From: Cellulomonas carbonis
GTDB lineage: Bacteria; Actinomycetota; Actinomycetes; Actinomycetales; Cellulomonadaceae
Direction: 5' to 3'
Length of the DNA stretch: 54,885 nucleotides
Assembly (NCBI RefSeq): GCF_014636275.1
Contig: NZ_BMEB01000010.1
Span: forward strand, 1-54,885
Numbering within the stretch: position 1 is the first letter of the stretch; each line of letters opens with the position of its first letter. Of this stretch, positions 15,571 through 24,409 are shown piece after piece. The notes beneath the pieces were generated by a model, which searched no databases, was not told the DNA's origin, and worked only from the letters and a program-made list of their open reading frames with translations. A program made the translations under genes and the position numbers.

Positions 15571-17160
15571 GTGGCTGACTGTGGGCTCCTCGATTTCGGT
15601 TGCAAGGCTGAGGAGCTAGCGAAGAGCGCGATCGGCGACGCGATCGACAATCTGGCCCAGGCCGTGATGGAAGCCTTCGGCCGGACCGTCGCTTCTCTTG
15701 GGACAGTCTGGGTGAACATCGGCACACCTGACCTGACTGGGACAGGCGCCGGCTCTCCTGTTGCGGCGGGCTCCAGCGCCGAGGCCTCCCAGGGGCTCAC
15801 AACGGTCCTGGGGTACGTCACGTGGGTCGCGCTGATCGTGGCTGTGATCTCGTTGTTCGCCCTGGGCGGCCTGATTGCCGTTCGCATGCGGCGCGGTGAG
15901 GGCCTTGCAAGCGTGGGCCGGATCGGGCTCGTCCTCGCCGCGGTGGTCTTGATCAGCGCGGCAAGCGCACTGGTCTCCGAAGCGCTTCCTGCTGGCCCGG
16001 AGAGCGGCTCGGGCACTGTCGCGTTCCTGCAGTCGTCGCTGTGGTGGTACATGGGCGCCGCCGCTGTCCTGTCCGTTCTTATCGGCGCGGCGCGGTTGGC
16101 GTGGGAGCAGCGAGCCGAGCCGGGGCGGGACCTGCTGCGCAGCCTGATGACGCTCATCGTCGTGTCTGGTGCAGGGGTGACCGTCGTGTCGCTGTTGGTC
16201 ACTGCGTCGGACAGCTTCTCGGTGTGGCTGCTGAACAACTCGCTGAACTGCGATGTGACCAGTGACGGGGCGTGCTTCGGCGAGAACATCGCGCGCCTGC
16301 TGCAACTGGGCCTCAATCCGGCCACCCCAGCTCTCGGCCCGCTGTTGGTCATCATCCTGGGGCTGATCGCGATCCTGGCCAGCGTCGTGCAGATCATCCT
16401 GATGGTTGCCCGCGCGGGGATGCTGGTGATCTTGACTGGGATCCTGCCGTTGTCGGCATCGGCGACGAACACCGAGATGGGTCGACAGTGGTTCAAGAAG
16501 TGTGTGGCTTGGCTGGTCGCCTTCGTGCTCTACAAGCCGGCCGCAGCGGTCGTCTACGCGGCAGCGTTCCAGCTCACCGGGACCGACGTCGGCGTGTTCA
16601 CCGATGACGGGTCAGGCCTCCTTGCGGTGCTGACCGGTTTGATGTTGATGGTGATCGCGCTATTCGCGATGCCTGCGCTGATGCGCTTCGTGACGCCGAT
16701 GGTGGGGGCTATGACCGCCGGTGGGGCCGGGGGAGCGGTCGCGATGGGTGCACTGGCGGCGCTGCCGACCGGCGCGATCGCCGCGGGGCGGTTCCTCGGC
16801 GTGGGACGGGAAGCAGGCAGCGCGCCGATGTCCGGACCGACGGGCTCCACGAATCGAGGCGGGGACTCCGGTCCGAGCGGCTCCGGTCCCCAGGCTCCGA
16901 GCGGCACCGCGGCGACGTCCGCACCGCCGCCAGGTGCTTCGGGCAGCGCCGGCGGCGGGGCGTCCGCTGCGGCGGGTGCTGGGGCGGGCGCCGGTGCGGG
17001 TGGGGCGTCGACTGCTGGTGCGGCCGGTGGACCGGTCGGTATGGCCGCTGGGGTGGCGCTGGATGCAGGGATGAGGGCCGGGCAGGCCGCCGCTGGTGCG
17101 GCGCGTGCGTTCGGTGAGCGCAGTGTCGGCGAGGGGGATGGTCCAAGTGGCAGTCGTTGA
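15571..17160 (+). CDS. VirB6/TrbL-like polytopic channel protein
   Basis: A 529-residue integral membrane protein starting with GTG 15571. It has at least seven hydrophobic helices, for example YVTWVALIVAVISLFALGGL, LLVIILGLIAILASVVQIIL and LAVLTGLMLMVIALFAMPAL. The cytoplasmic tail from about residue 410 is low-complexity Gly/Ala/Ser/Pro (GGGASAAAGAGAGAGAGGAS). This architecture is that of TrbL/VirB6 inner-membrane channel proteins in Gram-positive type IV systems. Its 3' end overlaps the start of the SCO6880-like gene. Confidence 0.85.
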   Translation: MADCGLLDFGCKAEELAKSAIGDAIDNLAQAVMEAFGRTVASLGTVWVNIGTPDLTGTGAGSPVAAGSSAEASQGLTTVLGYVTWVALIVAVISLFALGGLIAVRMRRGEGLASVGRIGLVLAAVVLISAASALVSEALPAGPESGSGTVAFLQSSLWWYMGAAAVLSVLIGAARLAWEQRAEPGRDLLRSLMTLIVVSGAGVTVVSLLVTASDSFSVWLLNNSLNCDVTSDGACFGENIARLLQLGLNPATPALGPLLVIILGLIAILASVVQIILMVARAGMLVILTGILPLSASATNTEMGRQWFKKCVAWLVAFVLYKPAAAVVYAAAFQLTGTDVGVFTDDGSGLLAVLTGLMLMVIALFAMPALMRFVTPMVGAMTAGGAGGAVAMGALAALPTGAIAAGRFLGVGREAGSAPMSGPTGSTNRGGDSGPSGSGPQAPSGTAATSAPPPGASGSAGGGASAAAGAGAGAGAGGASTAGAAGGPVGMAAGVALDAGMRAGQAAAGAARAFGERSVGEGDGPSGSR

Positions 17161-18658
17161 TGAGGCGGCGCGCAGTCCGCGCACGTACGGGAACTGGCGT
17201 CGACCGACGTCGCCGGGGTTGTTGGGCCTGGGTTCGGTCGGCACCGCGGTGCTGCTCGGTGGCCTGATCTTCGTGGTGATGACGGTGATGGTCGCCGGTC
17301 CGTTGCAGGGGCTCGCCACGGCCGGGGTGCTGGGCCTGGTGTTGCTGCTCCTGGTCAGCAAGGACCGCCACGGACGCAGCCTGCTGTCGCGGGCAGTGAC
17401 CCGCGTCGGGTGGGGGATGGCCCGTTCACGCGGGTCGCACCTGTACCGCTCGGGGCCCTTGGGGCGAGCCCTGTGGGGGACCTTCCAGCTGCCCGGCCTG
17501 TTGGCCGCCTCGCGCCTGTCGGAGCACACCGACTCCTACGGGCGCCCGTTCGCGCTGCTGCATGTGCCGGCCACGGCGCACTTCACCGTTGTGCTGGGTA
17601 CTGAGCCGGACGGGGCGGCGCTGGTCGATGAGGACCAGGTGGACCTGTGGGTCTCCGCATGGGGGCACTGGCTGGCCACGCTGGCGGACGAGCCGGGCCT
17701 GGATGCGGCGTCGGTGACGATCGAGACGGCCCCGGACACGGGGTCGCGGCTTCGTCGTGAGGTCGCGCTGAACGTGGACCCGAACGCCCCGGTGTTCGCG
17801 CGGGCGATGCTGGACGAGGTCGTGGCCCGGTACCCGATCGGGTCCTCCACGGTCCGCGCGTTCGTCGCGCTGACGTTCAACGCCGCGGCGCGGCCGGGTG
17901 CGCGTAAGCGCACCGCGGAGGAGATGGGCCGCGAGCTCGCTGCGCGGATCCCCGGGCTGACGTTGTCGCTGCAGGCCACCGGTGCCGGTGCGGCGCACCC
18001 CGTCCCCGCCCAGGAGCTGTGTGAGGTGGTGCGCGTGGCCTACGACCCGGCTGCCGCGACCCTGATCGACGAAGCGCACGCCGTGGGGCAGACCCCCGAG
18101 CTGTCGTGGACCGAGGTCGGGCCGACGGCACATGAGGCGTCGTGGGATGCCTACCGCCACGACTCGGCGACATCGGTGACGTGGGCGATGACCACCGCAC
18201 CGCAGGGTCTGGTCCAGGCCAAGATGCTGGCGAAGGTCCTCGCCCCGCACCGGGACATCGCCCGTAAGCGCGTCACGCTGCTGTACCGGCCGATCGATCC
18301 CGCCCGTGCGGCCGCGATCGTTGAGGCGGACCTGCGCGCGGCGGAGTTCCGCCAGAGCGCGACGGCCAAGCCTGCGGCCCGGGACATCCTCGCGGTGCGT
18401 TCAGCGGCCGCGACCGCTGCCGAAGAGGCAGCCGGGGCGGGGCTGGTGAACTTCGGGATGCTCATCACCGCCAGCGTCCTGGACCCGGCCGACGAGGCGG
18501 ATGCCCGTGCCGCGGTGTCCTACCTGGCCTCGGCCGCGCGCGTGGGTCTGCGCCCGGTCTACGGGGCGCAGGACTCCGCGTTCACGGCCGCGCTTCCGCT
18601 GGGTCTGGTCCTGCCGCGTCACCTGAAGGTGCCCGCCGAGCTACGGAACAAGCTGTGA
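17147..18658 (+). CDS. SCO6880-like conjugation protein
   Basis: A 503-residue protein. Two N-terminal helices (VGTAVLLGGLIFVVMTVMVA and GLATAGVLGLVLLLLV) precede a large soluble part with RPFALLHVPATAHFTVVLG and WGHWLATLADEPGLDAASVT. This is the SCO6880 family found just upstream of VirB4-like ATPases in actinobacterial plasmids; the N-terminus resembles PrgI. The GTG at 17147 lies 9 bp from GAGGGGG; the ATG at 17138 would have no spacing. The start overlaps the VirB6-like gene by 14 bp. Confidence 0.88.
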   Translation: MAVVDEAARSPRTYGNWRRPTSPGLLGLGSVGTAVLLGGLIFVVMTVMVAGPLQGLATAGVLGLVLLLLVSKDRHGRSLLSRAVTRVGWGMARSRGSHLYRSGPLGRALWGTFQLPGLLAASRLSEHTDSYGRPFALLHVPATAHFTVVLGTEPDGAALVDEDQVDLWVSAWGHWLATLADEPGLDAASVTIETAPDTGSRLRREVALNVDPNAPVFARAMLDEVVARYPIGSSTVRAFVALTFNAAARPGARKRTAEEMGRELAARIPGLTLSLQATGAGAAHPVPAQELCEVVRVAYDPAAATLIDEAHAVGQTPELSWTEVGPTAHEASWDAYRHDSATSVTWAMTTAPQGLVQAKMLAKVLAPHRDIARKRVTLLYRPIDPARAAAIVEADLRAAEFRQSATAKPAARDILAVRSAAATAAEEAAGAGLVNFGMLITASVLDPADEADARAAVSYLASAARVGLRPVYGAQDSAFTAALPLGLVLPRHLKVPAELRNKL

Positions 18659-18680
18659 CCACCACGGGGGAGCGCGAGCG

Positions 18681-20189
18681 ATGAGCCGGCAGAAGACCAC
18701 AGCCGCGGCGAAGCCCCGGGTGCTGCGGCCACCGATGCGTGGGTGGCTGGGGCGCGGGCGTGGTGAGTCGTTCATGGTGCAGGCCGCTGATGAGTGGCGG
18801 GGCACCACGGTTCAGGTCTGTGGTCTGTGGCCGTTCTCGGTCGGCGCCGGGGCTCCGATGACCGGGGCACCGATCGGCCGGCACCTGTTCACCGGTGCCA
18901 CGGTGTGCTGCGACCCGATCTCCTGGTTCCAGCGCGCCCAGCTGATCTCCAACCCTTCCGCGTTCGTGCTGGGCCGGCCCGGCCTGGGCAAGTCGACCCT
19001 GACTCGGCGGATGGCGACGGGCCTGGCCGGGTACGGGGTCATGCCGTTGGTCCTGGGGGACCTCAAGCCGGACTACGTCGAGCTGATCCAGGCTCTTGGC
19101 GGTCAGGTCATCACCCTGGGCCGAGGCCGCGGGTACCTGAACGTGCTCGACCCAGGCGAGGCCGCCGCGGCTGCGCAGCGCCTGACCGGCACCGCCCGCG
19201 CCCAGGTCCTCGCCGACGCCCACGGTCGCCGCCACCAGATGGTGTCCGCGCTGATCACCATCACCCGCAAGGCCCCACCCACCGACCGTGAAGAGACGAT
19301 CCTGGACCGCGCGCTGGAGGTCCTCGACGAGCGCCACGACGGGGTGCCGGTGCTTGGTGACCTGCTGCAGGTCATCCGTGACGCCCCACCGGAGGTGCGG
19401 ACCGTGGCGTTGGACCGCGGCTCACCCGAGCGGTACGGGCAGATCACCGAGGACCTCGAGGCGTCCCTGATCGGCCTGGTCGGCGGTGGCCGCCTGGGGG
19501 AGACGTTCTCCCATCCGACGACCAACCCGATGCGGCGGGACCGGCCGGTCGTGTACGACGTGTCCGCGATCGACGAGGGCGACCACGACCTGCAGGCCGC
19601 CGCGCTGCTGGCGTGCTGGTCGGCCGGGTTCGGCACCGTCAACGTCGCCAACGCCCTCGCCGACGCGGGCCTGGAACCGCGCCGGCACTACTTCGTGATC
19701 CTGGACGAGCTGTGGCGGGCGCTGCGTGCCGGGAAGGGGATGGTCGATCGGGTTGATGCCCTGACCCGCCTGAACCGCACCCGCGGGGTCGGGATGGCGA
19801 TGGTGTCCCACACCATGTCCGACCTGCTGGCGCTGCCCAGTGAGGAGGACCGGATGAAGGCGCGCGGTTTCGTGGAGCGTGCCGGGATGGTGATCTGCGG
19901 GGGCCTGCCGCCGGCGGAGATGCCGCAGCTGAACTCGGCGGTGCCGTTCTCCCGCGCCGAGCAGGACCTGATGGTCTCCTGGTCCGACCCTCCCGCCTGG
20001 GACGCGGCCCGCGGCCGTGAGGCCGAACCACCCGGCCGCGGCCGGTTCCTGCTCAAGGTCGGCGGGCGCCCCGGGATCCCGGTGCGGGTCGAGTTGACCC
20101 AGGCCGAGCTCGCGATCAACGACACCAACAAGCTGTGGCACTCCCAGTCCCGCATCGGCGAGGCCACCGGCGTCGAGGCGACATCGTGA
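18681..20189 (+). CDS. VirB4/TraC-type conjugation ATPase
   Basis: A 502-residue ATPase. Walker A is FVLGRPGLGKSTLTRRM near residue 98-106. Walker B is HYFVILDELWRALRAG near residue 335, and RTRGVGMAMVSHTMSDLLAL is the conserved motif downstream. YLNVLDPGE after GGQVITLGRGRG is also typical of VirB4/TraC C-terminal domains. It is shorter than classic VirB4 because the N-terminal half is the separate SCO6880-like protein just upstream. It powers channel assembly and transfer at the inner membrane. Confidence 0.92.
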   Translation: MSRQKTTAAAKPRVLRPPMRGWLGRGRGESFMVQAADEWRGTTVQVCGLWPFSVGAGAPMTGAPIGRHLFTGATVCCDPISWFQRAQLISNPSAFVLGRPGLGKSTLTRRMATGLAGYGVMPLVLGDLKPDYVELIQALGGQVITLGRGRGYLNVLDPGEAAAAAQRLTGTARAQVLADAHGRRHQMVSALITITRKAPPTDREETILDRALEVLDERHDGVPVLGDLLQVIRDAPPEVRTVALDRGSPERYGQITEDLEASLIGLVGGGRLGETFSHPTTNPMRRDRPVVYDVSAIDEGDHDLQAAALLACWSAGFGTVNVANALADAGLEPRRHYFVILDELWRALRAGKGMVDRVDALTRLNRTRGVGMAMVSHTMSDLLALPSEEDRMKARGFVERAGMVICGGLPPAEMPQLNSAVPFSRAEQDLMVSWSDPPAWDAARGREAEPPGRGRFLLKVGGRPGIPVRVELTQAELAINDTNKLWHSQSRIGEATGVEATS

Positions 20190-21976
20190 GCACCCCCAAC
20201 AACCGCCGCAAGGACCCCGGCGCCATGGGCGCCGAGATGGTGCTGCTGTGGGTCGGCATCGTCGTGGTGGTCCTGGCCGTGGCGTCGGTGAACGTCGCCG
20301 TCCACGTCGGGCATCGACTCGCCGGGACGGGCACCCCCGTGCCTGCGGACCCGTTCGCGGTGTTCTTCAGTGTCCTCGGCGGCGACATCCCCTGGCCGCC
20401 GCAGGCGACGTGGGCGTTGGCGGGTGTGGTCGTGCTCGTCGCAGCCCTGGCCACGCTGGTGGGCCTGTGGTGGCGGGGGATCCGTCAGCGCCGCACGCGC
20501 GTTGACCGCGCCGCCGCCTACATGGGTCGCGGTCGTGACGTCGAGGCGTTGACCCGACGCCATGCCCAGGCCAGCGCCAAGCGTCTGGGAGTCACCGCGT
20601 CCCCGGGCGTGCCCATCGGCCGCACGGTGGGCGGGGGGCAGACGCTGTACGGCTCCTGGGAGGACATGCACATCGACATCTGGGGGCCGCGCACCGGCAA
20701 GACCACCAGCCGGGCAGTGCCGGCGATCCTGGACGCCCCCGGCGCGGTGCTGGTCACCTCCAACAAGCGCGACGTCGTCGACGCCACCCGCGACGTGCGA
20801 GCCCGCACCGGCCCAGTGTGGGTGTTCGACCCGCAAGGCATCTCCCTCGAGGAGCCGACATGGTGGTGGAACCCCCTGTCGTACGTGACGGACGAGGTCC
20901 GCGCCGCCAAGCTGGCCGAGCACTTCGCCTCCGGGTCCCGTGACCCCGGCGCTCGCACGGATGCCTACTTCGAGCCCGCCGGGCAGGACCTGCTCACCGG
21001 GCTCCTGCTGGCCGCCGCGCTGGATCGGCGCCCCATTACCGACGTGTACAGGTGGACCACGCGTCCCACGGACGAGGCCGCGGCGGACATCCTGCGTGAC
21101 CACGGCTTCACGCTGACCGCGGCGCAGGTCGCCGGGATCGTCGCCGCCCCGGACAAGCAGCGCGGTGGCGTGTTCGGCACCGCCCAGCAGATGGCCTCCT
21201 GTCTGACGAACAGGCAGGTCGCCACCTGGGTGACGCCCCGCGGGCCGATCGACACCCGCCCGCACTTCGACCCCGCCGCGTTCGTGGCCGGCGGGGGCAC
21301 CCTGTACTCGCTGTCCAAGGAAGGCCGCGGCACCGCCGGGCCCCTGGTTACCGCGCTGACCGTCGCGGTCGTGGAGGCGGCCGAGGAGCTGGCCGCACGC
21401 TCGGCCGGCGGGCGGCTGACCACACCGCTGCTGGGCGTGCTGGACGAGGCCGCGAACGTGTGCCGGTGGCGGGAGCTGCCGAACCTGTACAGCCACTACG
21501 GCTCCCGCGGCATCGTGCTGATGACGATCCTGCAGAGCTGGTCCCAGGGCGTGGAGGTCTGGGGAGAGTCCGGGATGAAGAAGCTGTGGAGCGCGGCCAA
21601 CGTCGCCGTCTACGGCGGCGGCGTCAAGGAGCCGGCGTTCCTGGAGGACCTGTCCCGGATGGTCGGGGACTACGACCGGCAGGCCTCCACCCTGTCCACC
21701 GGCCGAGGTGGGCGCGGTGTGTCCTACCAGCTGCACCGTGAACGGATCCTGGACGTCGCGGACCTGGCAGCGATGCCCAAGGGCCGAGCGATCGTGCTCG
21801 CCTCCGGTTCCCGCCCGACCCTGATCCGCACCCAGCCGTGGATGGCCGGGCGCCACGCTGACGCGGTGCGGGCCTCGATCGCCGCCCACGATCCCCAGGC
21901 GGCCCGCACCCTCAGCAATGCCGACGCCGAACTCGCCGCCGTGCGGGTAGTAGAAGCGACTAGGGAGATGCCATGA
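20186..21976 (+). CDS. Type IV coupling protein (VirD4/TraG-like)
   Basis: A 596-residue protein. Two N-terminal transmembrane helices (EMVLLWVGIVVVVLAVASVN; ATWALAGVVVLVAALATLVG) precede the ATPase core. Walker A is IWGPRTGKTTSRAVPAIL, with VWVFDPQGI. Walker B is LLGVLDEAANVCRWRELPNL, with GIVLMTILQSWSQGVEVWG downstream as in TraG/VirD4. The GTG at 20186 overlaps the VirB4 stop as GTGA. It links the relaxase-DNA complex (relaxase at 49868-51598) to the channel. Confidence 0.93.
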   Translation: MSTPNNRRKDPGAMGAEMVLLWVGIVVVVLAVASVNVAVHVGHRLAGTGTPVPADPFAVFFSVLGGDIPWPPQATWALAGVVVLVAALATLVGLWWRGIRQRRTRVDRAAAYMGRGRDVEALTRRHAQASAKRLGVTASPGVPIGRTVGGGQTLYGSWEDMHIDIWGPRTGKTTSRAVPAILDAPGAVLVTSNKRDVVDATRDVRARTGPVWVFDPQGISLEEPTWWWNPLSYVTDEVRAAKLAEHFASGSRDPGARTDAYFEPAGQDLLTGLLLAAALDRRPITDVYRWTTRPTDEAAADILRDHGFTLTAAQVAGIVAAPDKQRGGVFGTAQQMASCLTNRQVATWVTPRGPIDTRPHFDPAAFVAGGGTLYSLSKEGRGTAGPLVTALTVAVVEAAEELAARSAGGRLTTPLLGVLDEAANVCRWRELPNLYSHYGSRGIVLMTILQSWSQGVEVWGESGMKKLWSAANVAVYGGGVKEPAFLEDLSRMVGDYDRQASTLSTGRGGRGVSYQLHRERILDVADLAAMPKGRAIVLASGSRPTLIRTQPWMAGRHADAVRASIAAHDPQAARTLSNADAELAAVRVVEATREMP

Positions 21977-22518
21977 GCGACTGGGGAGCCGACGAGTACG
22001 ACGAGCCAGGCATTCAGGCTGAGCCCGTCGCCGACGACCGGCCGCTCGGTGCAGGTCACCCGTTCGAGGCACCTGCCGACAACGAGGACGTCCATAAGTC
22101 AGCTCCGACCCTCTACTTCGGGTCGGTCGATGAGTTCGTGCGCGAGTACCTACGCAACGTCTACCGGCGCAAGATCGCCGGTGACGGCCGTACCCGAGTC
22201 TGGGCCGCCGAGTGGTGGAAGTACGACGAGGCCGTGATCCGCCTTGAGGCGCTTTGGCGCGCCTGGGAGCACCTACGTCAAGAGCCCACCACCGGCATGA
22301 GCGTGTGGTGGCGCGACCACGCCGACCACCACATGGCCATGCTGATGGACCCCGATGGCCCGTTCGCCGGTGCGGAGGGTCTCAACAACTCTTGCAAGCG
22401 GGGCGAGCCACTGCCCTATGCCCCGCCACCGGCGGGCATGTTCGCGGACGTTCGCGCGTCCCGCCTCTCGGCGGCGCCGACCGCTCAGTCACTAGGCGGG
22501 AACGCGACGCCCGCCTAG
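21973..22518 (+). CDS. DUF4913-domain protein
   Basis: A 181-residue soluble protein. The central part (YFGSVDEFVREYLRNVYRRK, then TRVWAAEWWKYDEAVIRLEA, then MSVWWRDHADHHMAMLMDPD) is the DUF4913 signature, common behind coupling proteins on actinobacterial plasmids. Function is unknown; its tryptophan- and histidine-rich core could bind the coupling protein or relaxosome. The start overlaps the coupling protein stop as ATGA. It is the last gene of the plus-strand transfer operon. Confidence 0.88.
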   Translation: MSDWGADEYDEPGIQAEPVADDRPLGAGHPFEAPADNEDVHKSAPTLYFGSVDEFVREYLRNVYRRKIAGDGRTRVWAAEWWKYDEAVIRLEALWRAWEHLRQEPTTGMSVWWRDHADHHMAMLMDPDGPFAGAEGLNNSCKRGEPLPYAPPPAGMFADVRASRLSAAPTAQSLGGNATPA

Positions 22519-22673
22519 TGACCTATCCAGAAAGATGAGCCATTCGAGGGAACAGTCGCGAAGCGGCCGTTAGCCAGTCCGGTTGCTGGCACTGTGTCGC
22601 CCGATGCTGGCCGCGGGTCTTCATGACCCCGCCACAGCTGAAGGGGTTGAGGGTCTGCATGCTCACGCGGCAG

Positions 22674-24023
22674 TCACCCCGCTTTGAGCGCGGTCGGCAG
22701 GTCTCGCATACGGACCAGCGGTGACAGCAGCACGGGCAGAGCAGCCATCATCTGCCCGAAGACCGCCGCCCACAGCACTGCGCGGATGCCCCACTGTTGA
22801 GCGACCAAGCCTCCGAGCAGCGACCCGATCGGCATCGTGCCCCAGACGATGAACCGGACCGACGCGTTCATGCGCCCGAGCAGTTCCGTGGGGCAGAGGC
22901 GCTGCCGGAAGCTGACCTGGGTGACGTTGTAGAGGACGATCGAGACGGTGGTGAGGAACCAGCTGGCGATCAGCGTCGGGGCCGGGGGGAGCAGCGTCCC
23001 CGCCAGTGGAATGAGGGCCGCCGACGGCACGAACGACAGAGCGGCGATCGGGATCGCGCGGCCCTCGCCGACCCCTTTCGTGAAGGGCGTCGTGGTGACA
23101 GCGCCAAGCAGTGCGCCGACGGCGCCCAGTGAGAAGACGAGGCCCAGCGTCCCGGCGGACAGCTGGAGGTCGCGCAGTGCGTACAGGACGATCAGCGCGC
23201 CCGTCGCGGACGAGAAGAGGTTGCTGATCGCCGTGCACGCCACGATCCGGCGGAGCAGCGGTTGGCGCAGGACGAACGACATGCCCTCCGCGACTTCCAC
23301 GCGCAGGTTGCGGCGCGTGGACTTGTCGGGGGCAAGGTCCGGCGTGCGGATGCGCGACAGGAACAACGCCGACAGCAGGAAGCTGAGCGCATCGAGCGCT
23401 ATGACGAACGGTGCTGACATGATCCGCAGGAGCTGGCCGCCCACGGCGGGACCGCCAACCATCGAGATGCTCGTGCTCATCTCGAGCTTCGCGTTGGCCT
23501 CCACGATTTGGTCCTTGCGGACGAGCGTGGGAAGGATCGACTGGTAGCTGATGTCGAAGAAGACGGCGCCCGCGCCCACGATCAGCGTGACCGCGAGCAG
23601 GTGCCAGAAACTGAGGATGCCGAGCACCCACGCTGCCGGCAGGCTGGCAAGGGCGACCCCGCGCAGCAGGTCGGTGACCGTCATAACTCGTCGCTTGCGC
23701 AGGCGGTCGACCCAGGCGCCAGCCGGCAGCCCCAGCACCAGGAATGCCGCCGTGTCCGCCGCGCCGAGCAGACCCATCTCGAGTTCGTCCGCGCCGAGAA
23801 GCTGCACGGCGAGGACCGGGATCGCAAGCCCCGAGAGCTCTGTGCCGAGCCGGGTGACCGACTGGCCGGCCCACAGCATCCGAAAGTCCCGATGACGTAC
23901 CAAACTGCCGCGCCACGAGGACGAGGCCCGCTCGCGCCATCGAGGGCGTGAGGCGGGCGGGTCCGCCGGAACCGCCGCGGGGGCCCGCGTCGGTGGAGTC
24001 GACGACGAGGGCGTGGACGTCAC
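22674..24023 (-). CDS. MFS efflux transporter (EntS/macrolide-efflux-like)
   Basis: A 449-residue, 12-helix major facilitator. The first loop reads FRMLWAGQSVTRLGTELSGL, and GLPAGAWVDRLRKRRVMTVTD is the MFS motif A-like loop between helices 2 and 3. The family resembles EntS-type siderophore exporters and macrolide efflux pumps. It is transcribed away from the thrS gene from a shared 386-bp region and forms the left border of the biosynthetic cluster, so export of the cluster product, with a part in self-protection, is the likely role. A long proline-rich cytoplasmic N-terminus precedes the first helix. Confidence 0.92.
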   Translation of the reverse strand: MTSTPSSSTPPTRAPAAVPADPPASRPRWRERASSSWRGSLVRHRDFRMLWAGQSVTRLGTELSGLAIPVLAVQLLGADELEMGLLGAADTAAFLVLGLPAGAWVDRLRKRRVMTVTDLLRGVALASLPAAWVLGILSFWHLLAVTLIVGAGAVFFDISYQSILPTLVRKDQIVEANAKLEMSTSISMVGGPAVGGQLLRIMSAPFVIALDALSFLLSALFLSRIRTPDLAPDKSTRRNLRVEVAEGMSFVLRQPLLRRIVACTAISNLFSSATGALIVLYALRDLQLSAGTLGLVFSLGAVGALLGAVTTTPFTKGVGEGRAIPIAALSFVPSAALIPLAGTLLPPAPTLIASWFLTTVSIVLYNVTQVSFRQRLCPTELLGRMNASVRFIVWGTMPIGSLLGGLVAQQWGIRAVLWAAVFGQMMAALPVLLSPLVRMRDLPTALKAG

Positions 24024-24135
24024 GGCAGGAGCCTCGCGCCGGTCGTAGGAGGTGTCAACCAGTTCACTGCGAAACCGCCCTCCGGGGGGCTATTCTGCGC
24101 AGTCTCAGCTGCCTCAGGGGAAGACCAGCCAATTC

Positions 24136-24153
24136 CGTTACATCCTCGTAACG
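24136..24153. promoter_or_regulatory. Perfect inverted repeat in the MFS/thrS divergent region (operator candidate)
   Basis: CGTTAC, a 6-bp spacer ATCCTC, and GTAACG form a perfect 6+6 palindrome. It lies in the 386-bp gap between the divergent exporter and thrS genes (24024-24409). The flanks (AATTC; AACAGG) are A/T-richer than average. TetR- or MarR-type repressors use sites like this. No regulator gene is present in the cluster, so the protein would be encoded elsewhere. I looked for a T-box antiterminator before thrS and saw none. Confidence 0.5.
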
Positions 24154-24409
24154 AACAGGCGGTTCCAGGCGGTCGACGTCCAGGGCGTCGGCGGACCGGA
24201 TCGCCTCCCGTCGTCCGACTCATTTCGGAGTCGTCGCCGTGCGTGAATCGTGAGGCGCCGGCTCGGTGCCCCGGCACGGTCCCGCAGGAGAGCGCTCACT
24301 GGCCCCGTAGAAGAACACTGAGGCCTCGGTAAGCATCGACAGGTAGAGTTCGGCTCGGTGGACGGTGACAAGAACCTCCCGTTGCGACGACCTACTGGAG
24401 AGGGAGACG

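Noticed and set aside
24024..24409. T-box riboswitch ahead of thrS
   Set aside because: No antiterminator-like GGTGG-ACCRCG element or specifier hairpin could be seen.
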